DNA of 11,190 nucleotides from Desulfuromonadales bacterium (GCA_030614505.1 JAUWTX010000040.1:1-11190), one strand, 5' to 3'; counted from the stretch's first letter, positions 1 to 7,531 are shown. A program made the numbers and translations. The notes: generated by a model from the sequence alone, not told the origin.

Positions 1-1
1 A

Positions 2-1102
2 GTCTGGCAACTGTCGATCGGTGCCCAGCAATGGATCGAGTTGATCAAGCTTCTGGTCCGGGACTGTCGCTTGTTAATCCTCGACGAACCGACGGCCGTA
101 CTGACACCCCAGGAGAGCGCACGGCTGTTCCAGGTTCTGACCAGACTCCGCGATCAGGGTAAAAGCATCCTCTTTATCTCCCACAAAATGCGTGAGGTCA
201 TGGAGCTTTCTGACCGGGTTACCGTTCTCAAAAAGGGGAGCAGCCTGGTCACCTTGTCCAGAGGAGAGTACGACGAGAACCGGCTGGCGTCGTTGATGAT
301 CGGCGAGGACCAGATTCCCATGTGGATAAAGCCCGCCTGTAAATATGAGCAACTGGCCCTGGAGATCAAGAACCTGTCGGTGCGCAACGATCGCGGTCTG
401 GCTGATCTCGAAAATTTTAATATGAAACTCTATCGAGGACAGATTCTCGGTATCGCAGGCGTGGCCGGAAACGGCCAGAAGGCTCTGGCCGAGGTTCTCA
501 CCGGTCTCAAGGAAGCATCGAGCGGACGGATTCTTGCCGGTGACCGGGACATCACCAACAGCACCGCAAAAAGCTCCTACATTGCCGGCATCGCCCATAT
601 TCCGGAAGACCGCAAAAGTATCGGCATTGCTCCTGATATGACCGTTGATGACAACTTGATCCTGAAAAATTTCACCTCCAGCACATTTCGTCGCTGGATT
701 TTTCAGGATCGCGCCGCCATCCGCAGAAACGCAACAGCCAAAATCGACCAATTCGCTATCAAGGCCGGCCCGGACGGCAACCCGATCCGTTACCTGTCTG
801 GAGGCAACATTCAGAAAGTCATCATCGCCCGGGAGCTATCGGAAAAACCCGCTGTTCTGGTGGCACTTTACCCGACCCGCGGTCTCGATATCGGCAGTGC
901 CGAATACGTACACAAGGTCGTCATCGATGGCGCCAACCAGGGCATGAGCACCATTCTGATTTCGGAAGATCTCGATGAATTGCTTAAACTCTCCGATCAG
1001 ATTGTGGTCATGTTTCGCGGTCGCCTGGTAGGCTGTGTCGACCCACAGACAACCACCCGTGAAGAGATCGGCCTTCTGATGAGCGGCGAGGTGCAGACGT
1101 GA
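2..1102 (+). CDS. Purine-nucleoside ABC importer, double-NBD ATPase (5' truncated)
   Basis: The gene starts before the window; its frame is open from base 2 (VWQLSIGAQQW...) and 366 residues remain. What is left is the end of the first nucleotide-binding domain and all of the second. Domain 1 shows an ABC signature-like LSIGAQQ (about residues 4-10), Walker B LLILDEP (24-30) and the H-loop FISH (58-61). Domain 2 has a degenerate P-loop GVAGNGQ (153-159; Gln replaces the Walker A Lys), signature LSGGN (265-269), a degenerate Walker B ending YPTRGLD (290-296) and ISED in place of the H-loop His. This one-good, one-degenerate pattern is usual for the NupO/YufO (RbsA-like) family that powers BmpA-dependent nucleoside uptake. 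The stop overlaps the next start (GTGA). The binding protein would be expected upstream, outside the window. Family is clear; the exact substrate is inferred from the permeases and xpt. Confidence 0.93.
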   Translation, partial: VWQLSIGAQQWIELIKLLVRDCRLLILDEPTAVLTPQESARLFQVLTRLRDQGKSILFISHKMREVMELSDRVTVLKKGSSLVTLSRGEYDENRLASLMIGEDQIPMWIKPACKYEQLALEIKNLSVRNDRGLADLENFNMKLYRGQILGIAGVAGNGQKALAEVLTGLKEASSGRILAGDRDITNSTAKSSYIAGIAHIPEDRKSIGIAPDMTVDDNLILKNFTSSTFRRWIFQDRAAIRRNATAKIDQFAIKAGPDGNPIRYLSGGNIQKVIIARELSEKPAVLVALYPTRGLDIGSAEYVHKVVIDGANQGMSTILISEDLDELLKLSDQIVVMFRGRLVGCVDPQTTTREEIGLLMSGEVQT

Positions 1103-2169
1103 AACTGGTGACAGAAAAACGTGAGATATCTTCTCGCCTGTTCCGGTTCAGCGCACCGATCATCTCGATCATAGTAGCCCTGTTCGTGGCTGGTTTTCTG
1201 CTGCTTGCAGCCGGTGTCAATCCGCTGCAAGCCTATATCGAAATCTTCCAGGAATCGTTGGGCTCGACTTACGGCCTCTCGGAAACCCTGGTCAAGACAA
1301 CACCGTTGATTTTCGCCAGTCTTGGGGTTTCCCTCGCCTTTCGCATGCAGATCTGGAATATCGGAGCCGAGGGCCAGATCTATATGGGAGCCTGCGGCGC
1401 TACTGCAGTGGCCCTGTTCTCCGGCATCGAGAGCCACGCCCTGATGATCACAAGCATGTTTCTGGCCGCCTTCCTGTTCGGCGGTCTCTGGGGTGGAGTC
1501 GCCGGGATATTACGCGCCCGCTGGCAAGTGAACGAAGTCATCGTCACTCTGCTGATGAATTACATCGCTATCCTCGGCGTCGACTATCTGATTTACGGGC
1601 CCTGGAAAGATCCCAAGGGATTCAACTTTCCGTTGACGGCCCAATTCAGCGACGCAGCCCGCCTGACGGAATTTTTCGACACCCGCTTTCACAGCGGTTT
1701 CTTCCTGGCACTCTTCTGCGCCCTGATCATGTACCTGTTCATGGAACGAACTGTCTGGGGTTATGAAATCAAGGTCATCGGCAGCAACCCGAAAGCCGCC
1801 CGCTACGCCGGCATGCGCACCGGTACGGCCATTTTTGCCGTGCTGTTTATCAGCGGCGCCATCGCCGGGATTGCCGGCTTCAGTGAAGTAGCCGGCCTGC
1901 AACACCGCCTGCAGCACGGCATCTCGCCTGGTTACGGTTACACGGCAATTATCATTGCCTGGCTGGCCAAACGCAGCGCACTCGGTGTCGTTATTGTTTC
2001 GTTCCTGATGGGGGTTCTGCTGGTCGGCGGCGACAGTCTGCAACTCTCATGGCAGTTGCCGGTCGCCTTCGCTTATGCCTTCCAGGGCCTGATCCTGTTT
2101 TTCCTGCTCGCCTCCGACTTTTTTATCCACAACCGATTGCGGCTGGTTCGGGGAGAGCGTCATGCTTGA
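1099..2169 (+). CDS. Nucleoside ABC importer permease 1 (NupP/YufP-like)
   Basis: A 356-residue polytopic inner-membrane protein of the BPD_transp_2 family. It begins with a short cytoplasmic N-terminus, then a strong hydrophobic segment at about residues 18-40. The family hallmark NIGAEGQ is at 87-93, where the permeases of this class carry N-[IL]-G-x-EGQ. A second conserved stretch near the C-terminus, GISPGYGYTAIIIAWL, matches the usual G-x-G-[FY]-T region. The start is GTG at 1099, overlapping the ATPase stop by 4 bp; this overlap and the hydrophobic N-terminus right after it support the start. The stop overlaps the next permease by 8 bp. It should form a heterodimeric channel with the product of the following gene, driven by the upstream ATPase. 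The substrate is likely a purine nucleoside or base. Confidence 0.93.
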   Translation: MKLVTEKREISSRLFRFSAPIISIIVALFVAGFLLLAAGVNPLQAYIEIFQESLGSTYGLSETLVKTTPLIFASLGVSLAFRMQIWNIGAEGQIYMGACGATAVALFSGIESHALMITSMFLAAFLFGGLWGGVAGILRARWQVNEVIVTLLMNYIAILGVDYLIYGPWKDPKGFNFPLTAQFSDAARLTEFFDTRFHSGFFLALFCALIMYLFMERTVWGYEIKVIGSNPKAARYAGMRTGTAIFAVLFISGAIAGIAGFSEVAGLQHRLQHGISPGYGYTAIIIAWLAKRSALGVVIVSFLMGVLLVGGDSLQLSWQLPVAFAYAFQGLILFFLLASDFFIHNRLRLVRGERHA

Positions 2170-3082
2170 AATCCTGCTGGATGCAACCGTCAGAGCCGGG
2201 ACGCCGATTCTGTTTGCGACCCTGGGTGCAATCATTAACGAACGTGCCGGAATCATCAACCTTGGCATCGAAGGTCTGATGCTGGTCGGCGCCCTGGCCG
2301 GCTTTGCCGGCACCCAGGCCAGTGGCTCGCTGCTGGTCGGTGTGCTGGCCGCCTTCGTTGCCGCACTGCTTGCCGGCAGTATTCATGGTTTCATCACCGT
2401 GCACCTGCGCGGCAACCAGATTGTCAGCGGCCTGGCCCTGACCATGTTCGGCATCGGTATCACTGCCCTGTTCGGACGCAGCATGGTCGGCCTCACCATT
2501 GATGGTTTCAAGCGAGTCGCCATTCCAGGTTTAAGTAAAATCCCGGTGATCGGCAAAGCCTTTTTCAATCAGGACCTGTTGATCTACTTCAGCTTCCTGC
2601 TCGTAATCGCCATCGCCTTTTTCTTCTACCGAACGCGCTGGGGACTGGCGCTACGCACCGTCGGTGAAAATCCGGCGGCAGCAGACACCTGCGGTGTCCC
2701 CGTCACCCTGACCCGCTTCCTGGCAGTAGCCATCGGCTCAGGAATTGTCGGCATCGGCGGCGCTTACTTAAGTCTTGCCACCACCCCGATGTGGATCGAG
2801 AACATGACGGCCGGCCGGGGCTGGATTGCCGTGGCCCTGGTCATTTTCGCATCCTGGTCGAGTTATCGTGCCTTGGCCGGTGCCTACCTGTTCGGCGGCA
2901 TCACTGCCATGCAATTGCGTTTTCAGGCCATGGGCACCACAGTCAGCGTTCACTTTCTGCAGATGCTACCCTACTTTTTCACCATTCTGGTGCTGGTCAT
3001 CTCCACCATCCGGTTGCAAAAAGGTGCCTCGCAGCAGCCTGAGAACCTCGGCCAGCCATACGACCGCGAGGATCGCAAATGA
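2162..3082 (+). CDS. Nucleoside ABC importer permease 2 (NupQ/YufQ-like)
   Basis: A 306-residue integral membrane protein and the second BPD_transp_2 permease of the importer. The N-terminus carries the signature NERAGIINLGIEG (26-38), typical of the smaller partner permease. The C-terminal third has TAGRGWIAVAL followed by a hydrophobic run and AYLFGG, also usual in this family. The ATG at 2162 lies inside the end of permease 1 (8-bp overlap), and the stop shares ATGA with xpt. The order ATPase, long permease, short permease is the same as in characterised nucleoside importers of the BmpA type. The length fits the family and no frameshift is seen. Assignment to the family is firm; specificity for purines comes only from the coupled xpt gene. 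Confidence 0.93.
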   Translation: MLEILLDATVRAGTPILFATLGAIINERAGIINLGIEGLMLVGALAGFAGTQASGSLLVGVLAAFVAALLAGSIHGFITVHLRGNQIVSGLALTMFGIGITALFGRSMVGLTIDGFKRVAIPGLSKIPVIGKAFFNQDLLIYFSFLLVIAIAFFFYRTRWGLALRTVGENPAAADTCGVPVTLTRFLAVAIGSGIVGIGGAYLSLATTPMWIENMTAGRGWIAVALVIFASWSSYRALAGAYLFGGITAMQLRFQAMGTTVSVHFLQMLPYFFTILVLVISTIRLQKGASQQPENLGQPYDREDRK

Positions 3083-3624
3083 ATTCAATTGCAAAGGAAC
3101 TTCTCGAACGAATCAATCAAGAGGGTTCTGTCAACGGTCAGATCATCAAGGTAGATCGTTTTCTCAACCATATGGTCGATCCTCAGCTGATTGATCGACT
3201 TGGAGCCGAACTCGCCAGCCGTTTTGCTGACCGGGAGATCGACAAAATCATCACGGCGGAAAGCAGCGGCATCATGATCGCCCAGTCGCTGGCTGGGCAC
3301 CTTGGTGTACCCTTCATCTACGCCAAGAAGAAGCGCCCCCTGACCATGACAGAGTTTTTCGCTGCGTCGAGTTATTCTTTTACCAAGGAGGAGTCGACCA
3401 CCCTCTATGTTTCTCGCGAGGTGATCCAGGAAGGTGAGCGTCTGCTGTTTGCTGACGATTTTTTTGCTGTCGGGTCCACTTTCAAAGCGATCGAACAAAT
3501 CATCGAACAGGCCGGGGCCACGCTGATCGGTGGCGCAGTGATTATCAATAAAGCGGAACGACGGGATGTCGAAGCCATACTGACTCTGGAAGACTTAACC
3601 AGAAATTGCGGCACATCATCATAG
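3079..3624 (+). CDS. xpt: Xanthine phosphoribosyltransferase
   Basis: This 181-residue cytoplasmic enzyme would convert xanthine (perhaps also guanine or hypoxanthine) and PRPP into the nucleoside monophosphate and pyrophosphate. It resembles Bacillus Xpt along most of its length: KVDRFLNH (24-31), the loop ESSG (61-64), the Lys-rich YAKKKRPLT (81-89), SYSFTK (98-103) and the PRPP-binding motif LLFADDFFAVGST (122-134). It is about a dozen residues shorter than the Bacillus protein at the C-terminus, ending shortly after the segment VEAILTLEDL. The ATG overlaps the stop of permease 2 by 4 bp, so import and salvage are probably co-translated. Its 3' end overlaps the convergent tupC gene by 6 bp. 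Another purine PRTase of the same subfamily is the main alternative. Confidence 0.9.
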   Translation: MNSIAKELLERINQEGSVNGQIIKVDRFLNHMVDPQLIDRLGAELASRFADREIDKIITAESSGIMIAQSLAGHLGVPFIYAKKKRPLTMTEFFAASSYSFTKEESTTLYVSREVIQEGERLLFADDFFAVGSTFKAIEQIIEQAGATLIGGAVIINKAERRDVEAILTLEDLTRNCGTSS

Positions 3625-4374
3625 ACAAGCAACCGGATTATCTTCCGAGGCCTCACCACCTCTTGCCAGACGACCTGAATCCAGTTGCAGGGATTCAGCA
3701 TCAAGCCGCCGAGCCTGTTCGTCATCATGGCTGGACAAAACAATCATTGTCCCACTCTCTGCTGATTTTTTCAGACAATCCTCGAAAATCGGCAGAATAT
3801 CCGCATCGAGCCCTGCAGCAGGCTCGTCGAGAAGCAACACTTTCGGCTGCAGAACCAGCGCCCGCGCCAAAGCGACCCGGCTGACTTCACCACCAGAGAG
3901 TGCTTTTGCAGAACAGTTTTCAAACCCATCCAGCCTGGCAATCTTCAAAGCCTTAATGATTCGCTCTCTTTGCAAATCACCGCGCACATCACGTAACCGC
4001 AAGCCGAAGGCAAGATTATCATAGACCGTACCATGGAAGAGATAAGGCGTCTGTTCAACGAGGGTGATCTGACGGCGCAGACGCTTCCTGTCCGATCCTG
4101 TCCGGACAGGATTACCTGAAAAGCTGACGTCACCCTGATCGGGGGCAATCAGCATTGACAGCAACTGCAAAAGAGTACTCTTGCCGGAGCCGTTCGGGCC
4201 AGTCAGGACGTAAATGCGGGCGGGCTGCAATACAAGTGCGTCGATTTTCAACGTAAAGGTGTTGCTACGCTTGATTTCAATGTTGCGCAACGCCAGGAGC
4301 GGGTCAACAGGAACCGCTTTGTCTTCAGGAAAGTGCCGAGCACAACTGGAATTTTCTGATCTGTTTAAGTCCAT
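3619..4374 (-). CDS. tupC: Tungstate-type ABC transporter ATP-binding protein (TupC-like)
   Basis: A 251-residue single-domain ABC ATPase. Motifs in order: Walker A GPNGSGKST (59-67), Q-loop Gln108 (LVEQTP), signature LSGGE (159-163), Walker B LLLDEP (180-185), D-loop AGLD (187-190) and H-loop His216 (SSHD). All catalytic residues are present, so it should be active. About 24 residues precede the core, and the C-terminal tail is Gly/Glu-rich. It starts 9 bp after the TupB stop, with a weak Shine-Dalgarno (AGTGAG). Its placement after a TupB-like permease and a tungsten-type AOR argues for tungstate over molybdate, sulfate or phosphate import; the ATPase sequence alone would not decide this. 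No terminator follows, because the gene runs into the end of convergent xpt. Confidence 0.85.
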   Translation of the reverse strand: MDLNRSENSSCARHFPEDKAVPVDPLLALRNIEIKRSNTFTLKIDALVLQPARIYVLTGPNGSGKSTLLQLLSMLIAPDQGDVSFSGNPVRTGSDRKRLRRQITLVEQTPYLFHGTVYDNLAFGLRLRDVRGDLQRERIIKALKIARLDGFENCSAKALSGGEVSRVALARALVLQPKVLLLDEPAAGLDADILPIFEDCLKKSAESGTMIVLSSHDDEQARRLDAESLQLDSGRLARGGEASEDNPVACL

Positions 4375-4383
4375 ACACTCACT

Positions 4384-5073
4384 TTATTGTTTCTGCTGTA
4401 ACCGGTACATAAAAACATTGACGAACAGGGCAACCGTCAACAGAACTATCCCAAGTGCGATTCCGAAAGCAAATTCACCCTTGCTTGTTTCCAACGCAAT
4501 GGCCGTGGTCATGGTCCGGGTATAACCACGAATGTTGCCGCCCAGCATCATGGCCACACCAACCTCACCAATCACGCGGCCAAACCCGGCGACAATCGCC
4601 GCCATGACCCCAAACCTGACCTCTTTAAGAAGCTGCCATGCGCCATGGATGTACCCGGCCCCAAGAGTCAACGCCGTCTGCATGATTCGCGAATCGGCCC
4701 CACTGACAGAAGCAACCGTATAGTTGGCAATTATGGGCGTTGCCAAAACAGTCTGGCCAGCAATCATTGCCAAGGGCGTAAACAGCAGGCCCAGAGGGCC
4801 AAGCGGTCCTTGACGGCTGAAAAACCCAAACAGAAGAAGGCCAATGACCACGGTCGGTAAAGCCATCAAGGTATTAAGCAAAGTCAGGATAAAGCGTCGT
4901 CCCGGAAAGCGCGTCAGGCCAAGGATTGTGCCAACGGGGATACCAATCAAGGCAGCAAACAAGATAGCCAGAAACGACGTATAAAGGGAAACCCAGACCG
5001 TCTGGAACACTTCCGCATCAAAATTAATTATCATTTCAAGTGCATATTGAAATGATGTCACCATGAAATTCAT
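4384..5073 (-). CDS. tupB: Tungstate ABC transporter permease (TupB-like)
   Basis: A 229-residue inner-membrane permease of the BPD_transp_1 (molybdate/tungstate) type. Hydrophobic segments lie near residues 25-52, 60-85, 92-118, 155-180 and 195-222. A cytoplasmic EAA-like loop sits at about 148-170 (LLKEVRFGVMAAI...GFGRVIGE), which docks the ATPase. The stretches TLLNTLMALPTVVIG and GFGRVIGEVGVAMMLGGNI are characteristic of TupB-like permeases. The ATG overlaps the AOR stop in ATGA, implying translational coupling of transporter and enzyme. TupBC normally work with a periplasmic TupA, which is not in this operon or elsewhere in the window. A molybdate permease is possible, but the linkage to AOR makes tungstate the better call. 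Confidence 0.87.
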   Translation of the reverse strand: MNFMVTSFQYALEMIINFDAEVFQTVWVSLYTSFLAILFAALIGIPVGTILGLTRFPGRRFILTLLNTLMALPTVVIGLLLFGFFSRQGPLGPLGLLFTPLAMIAGQTVLATPIIANYTVASVSGADSRIMQTALTLGAGYIHGAWQLLKEVRFGVMAAIVAGFGRVIGEVGVAMMLGGNIRGYTRTMTTAIALETSKGEFAFGIALGIVLLTVALFVNVFMYRLQQKQ

Positions 5074-6902
5074 TGGTCTTCAAGTTCCGGCTCAAAGATC
5101 TCCCAGACCCGTTTCTGCAGTTTTTCAAAAAATTCTGGGCTGGTAATATTAGGTAGCTTGATGTTCCGGTTCGGGTTCTCGGACACTTCGGCAGGCAGGC
5201 TGAATTCCGCTTTGCTGTATCCCTGGCGCAGCTCCAGCGCCAGACCACGCAGAAAAGCCCGTCGCACAGCAGCACGGATATCTTCGGCACTGACCTCCAG
5301 GTCGAATTCGCTCTTCAGGCAATCGACCACCATCTGAGTGCCGATTCCCTTGGTGATATCGAAAAATTTACACAGGCCGATCATATCGAAACCGACGATA
5401 TGCAACTTATCCTCGGTAATCCCTTTCACCCAGGATTCAAGATCAGATTTTCCTTCACGGGTCAGCAATCCGTAGGTCCCCATCGAAATGTGTCCGCCGG
5501 CGATCGCCCATACGTAACCAGGGTTGGTTTCCGGCTGGTAGGCAGCGATTTCCAGACCTTTGACGTGGTAGGCATAGCTGGTTTCATCGAGGCTTTCCGA
5601 CAGACGCATGGAACCCCTGCCTATCTCCGGCAGTTCCCCCTCACCGGTCTGGATGACCAGCTCGCGAATCTTTTCGTAATCGCCAAAGGTTGCGCCATTG
5701 AGAATCGGTGCCTCCGGATGCCTTTCATTGTACGACAGCGCATAGGAAATGGTGACGCCAAGAGAGATGGCATCCATGCCGTAGTTGTCCCCCAGTTGGA
5801 TCAAACGGGCGGCCTGACCGGCATCGTGAATGCCGATGTTAGTGCTGAGCAGGTTGAGTGGTTCATAATCGAACTTGGCCAGGAACTCTCCCTTACTGCC
5901 GTCAGCGTTCTTCTCCGAGATATTGTTGTGACAGGTGATTCCACAACGGAAGCAAGACTCCGACTTGATATCGTACTCTTTCTCAACATTCTCCCGGAAC
6001 AGCTTTTCCGGAATTGCGTTGCCTTGCGGACGAAAGTTGTTGACCGGCACCGCGTGGAACTCCTGCAGCACCTCATAGGCCGCCCATGTTCCGCCACCAC
6101 CACCGCGGCTCAAGGGTTGAATGCGGGCGGAACCACCCCCCTTGATGACGTTGATATTGACCTTCTTCACCGCCTCGCTGACTTTACTGATCTTGTCGCT
6201 ACTCTGGGCAACCAGGGCGAGGATGTTCTTGTAACCCATCAGGCTGCCCATACCACCACGACCGGCAAAACGGAACTTATCCTCTTTTGATTTGAGCTGA
6301 TTCTCCGTCGACAGCGCTACGGCACCCATGTAGTTGTTTTGCCAGTTTTCTCCAGCCCGGCCAATGGCGGCAAAGTGAGCGTTGTCGTATTTCTCTTGCA
6401 AAGCCATGATCTTTTCATGGGTCGAAAGACCGAGCAGATGTTCGGCAGACTTCAATTCGACCTGCGGTCCCGTTTCAGTCTCCTTGATCACCACATAGAT
6501 CGGCTGTTCCGAACGGTTCTCGAAAACCAGCTCATCCAACCCGGTCCATTTGAACTTGGCGCCGAACTTGCCGCTGCCGGCCGACCACATGGCGGCAGGA
6601 AGCCCGACTTTCGAGCCTTTTATCGGGCTATAACCGGAGAAATAGGTACGCATACCGGTCATGGCACTGCTGCCTGTAAGCAGACCGGTATTGACGATCA
6701 GCGGGTTCTGGTCGCAGTAGGCGTTCTCGATCTTGCGTTTGGCCAAATCCTGAAAAGAGCGACCGAAACCACCCAACACATCCTCAAGGTTGCGACAGGG
6801 GACATCGGCAAACTTCATTTCTCCGTTGCGCAGATCGACGGTACAGCACTTGTAGAATATTGCCGAAGGATTTGCTGCAGGATCTGTCGTCTGAAATTTC
6901 AT
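5070..6902 (-). CDS. aor: Aldehyde:ferredoxin oxidoreductase family tungsten enzyme
   Basis: A 610-residue cytoplasmic enzyme, close to the usual length for the family. AOR enzymes oxidise aldehydes to carboxylates (or run in reverse) using a W-bis-pyranopterin centre and one [4Fe-4S] cluster, passing electrons to ferredoxin. The cluster ligands are visible as CxxCxxxC at Cys317, Cys320 and Cys324, plus Cys511 in DMIGLC (506-511). The pterin-contacting DNYGMD motif is at 372-377. An N-terminal AOR-type segment is recognisable (TVDLRNGE about 21-28, LGGFG 43-47, AGSGKFGAKFKWTG about 108-121). This N-terminal domain is noticeably divergent from classical AOR. Start 6902 follows a good AAGGAGT ribosome-binding site. 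There is a Gly-rich patch GGGGG at 267-271. No adjacent ferredoxin or flavin subunit (AorA/AorC type) is present, so the electron acceptor is unknown. The substrate cannot be read from sequence. Confidence 0.9.
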   Translation of the reverse strand: MKFQTTDPAANPSAIFYKCCTVDLRNGEMKFADVPCRNLEDVLGGFGRSFQDLAKRKIENAYCDQNPLIVNTGLLTGSSAMTGMRTYFSGYSPIKGSKVGLPAAMWSAGSGKFGAKFKWTGLDELVFENRSEQPIYVVIKETETGPQVELKSAEHLLGLSTHEKIMALQEKYDNAHFAAIGRAGENWQNNYMGAVALSTENQLKSKEDKFRFAGRGGMGSLMGYKNILALVAQSSDKISKVSEAVKKVNINVIKGGGSARIQPLSRGGGGGTWAAYEVLQEFHAVPVNNFRPQGNAIPEKLFRENVEKEYDIKSESCFRCGITCHNNISEKNADGSKGEFLAKFDYEPLNLLSTNIGIHDAGQAARLIQLGDNYGMDAISLGVTISYALSYNERHPEAPILNGATFGDYEKIRELVIQTGEGELPEIGRGSMRLSESLDETSYAYHVKGLEIAAYQPETNPGYVWAIAGGHISMGTYGLLTREGKSDLESWVKGITEDKLHIVGFDMIGLCKFFDITKGIGTQMVVDCLKSEFDLEVSAEDIRAAVRRAFLRGLALELRQGYSKAEFSLPAEVSENPNRNIKLPNITSPEFFEKLQKRVWEIFEPELEDQ

Positions 6903-6908
6903 AAAATG

Positions 6909-6915
6909 ACTCCTT
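6909..6915 (-). promoter_or_regulatory. Ribosome-binding site of the AOR gene
   Basis: On the minus strand AAGGAGT lies 6 bases before the ATG at 6902. It is one of the two best Shine-Dalgarno matches in the operon and fixes the AOR start. Confidence 0.75.
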
Positions 6916-6934
6916 GGTCAATCCCCATAAAAAA

Positions 6935-7159
6935 CTAACCACCGTCCACAATCGGTAAAAGCACCAAGTGATCTCCTTCACTCAGAACAGTATCAGTGCC
7001 AGCATGCACTCCGTTAACCAGAACAATACCAAAATGTTGCTGCGGCAGCTGAAGAACATCGATGATGTCCCGAACTTTTGGGCCGTTCGGATATTGTCGA
7101 TCCTCTTGCTTAAAGCGACCGGTTCGGAAAAGGCCAATTAATTTGACATTGATCTTCAT
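6935..7159 (-). CDS. MoaD/ThiS-like sulfur carrier protein
   Basis: A 74-residue protein with the beta-grasp ubiquitin-like pattern and the essential C-terminal Gly-Gly (ends IVDGG). In MoaD proteins this terminus is adenylated by MoeB-type enzymes, thiocarboxylated, and donates the dithiolene sulfur of molybdopterin. Visible features include an N-terminal beta strand MKINVKLIGLF, the LVNGVHAG turn (47-54) and SEGDHLVLLPIVDGG (60-74). The position between the cupin and the AOR gene suggests a dedicated sulfur carrier for the tungsten cofactor. The gene starts 14 bp after the cupin stop and ends 32 bp before AOR. The Shine-Dalgarno is poor (GGCGG), so expression may depend on coupling to the cupin. 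A ThiS role is less likely, since no thiamine gene is near. Confidence 0.87.
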   Translation of the reverse strand: MKINVKLIGLFRTGRFKQEDRQYPNGPKVRDIIDVLQLPQQHFGIVLVNGVHAGTDTVLSEGDHLVLLPIVDGG

Positions 7160-7173
7160 ATTGCCGCCATCTT

Positions 7174-7518
7174 TTACTCATACTGACCGGGAACCATGCA
7201 CATAAAAACCAACGGAACATTCCCAGTGTTGCGATACTGGTGTTTCTCACCCGGGATGACAAGGACAAAATCCCCTTTGCCGACCACTCTCGGCGTATCA
7301 TCCTCCATCACAACACCGTCTCCTTCGAGAATATAATTCAGATGCTCACTTTCGTGAACATGGTGAGGAGTGTGTCCGCCTGGTTCAAGGGTAAAGACAC
7401 GAATCGAGAAGTTTGGTGCCCCATCGGCTTTGCCGATAGGCATCTGCCGCGTTGCTCCTTTGGCGCCTTCCATATTGACAGCGAAACTTTCGCATTCCTT
7501 CAGGTTCGTGATTTTCAT
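7174..7518 (-). CDS. Small single-domain cupin protein
   Basis: A 114-residue protein with one conserved double-stranded beta-helix barrel. Cupin motif 1 is GGHTPHHVHESEHLNYILEG (47-66), with His53 and His55 as HxH ligands and Glu58 or His59 as the next ligand. Motif 2 is PGEKHQYRN (89-97), with His93. A metal-binding site is therefore expected. The open frame continues upstream to an ATG at 7572, but AAGGAG at 7526-7531 points to the ATG pair at 7521/7518; 7518 has the better spacing and gives the natural start MKITNL. It is the first gene of the set that includes MoaD, AOR and TupBC. Its job is unknown: it might bind or protect a metal, ligand or cofactor. No enzymatic activity can be assigned from the sequence. 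Confidence 0.88.
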   Translation of the reverse strand: MKITNLKECESFAVNMEGAKGATRQMPIGKADGAPNFSIRVFTLEPGGHTPHHVHESEHLNYILEGDGVVMEDDTPRVVGKGDFVLVIPGEKHQYRNTGNVPLVFMCMVPGQYE

Positions 7519-7525
7519 CATAATC

Positions 7526-7531
7526 TCCTTA
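7526..7531 (-). promoter_or_regulatory. Ribosome-binding site deciding the cupin start
   Basis: AAGGAG on the minus strand lies 4 bases before the ATG at 7521 and 7 bases before the ATG at 7518. It places the real start well downstream of the first in-frame ATG (7572) and removes 17-18 spurious N-terminal residues. Confidence 0.7.

Noticed and set aside
74..751. Minus-strand open frame (225 codons) opposite the importer ATPase
   Set aside because: It is a shadow frame of the well-supported ABC ATPase and has no recognisable features.
5400..6290. Long plus-strand open frame (296 codons) opposite AOR
   Set aside because: It is the antisense shadow of a gene with clear AOR motifs, and its translation shows no recognisable domain.
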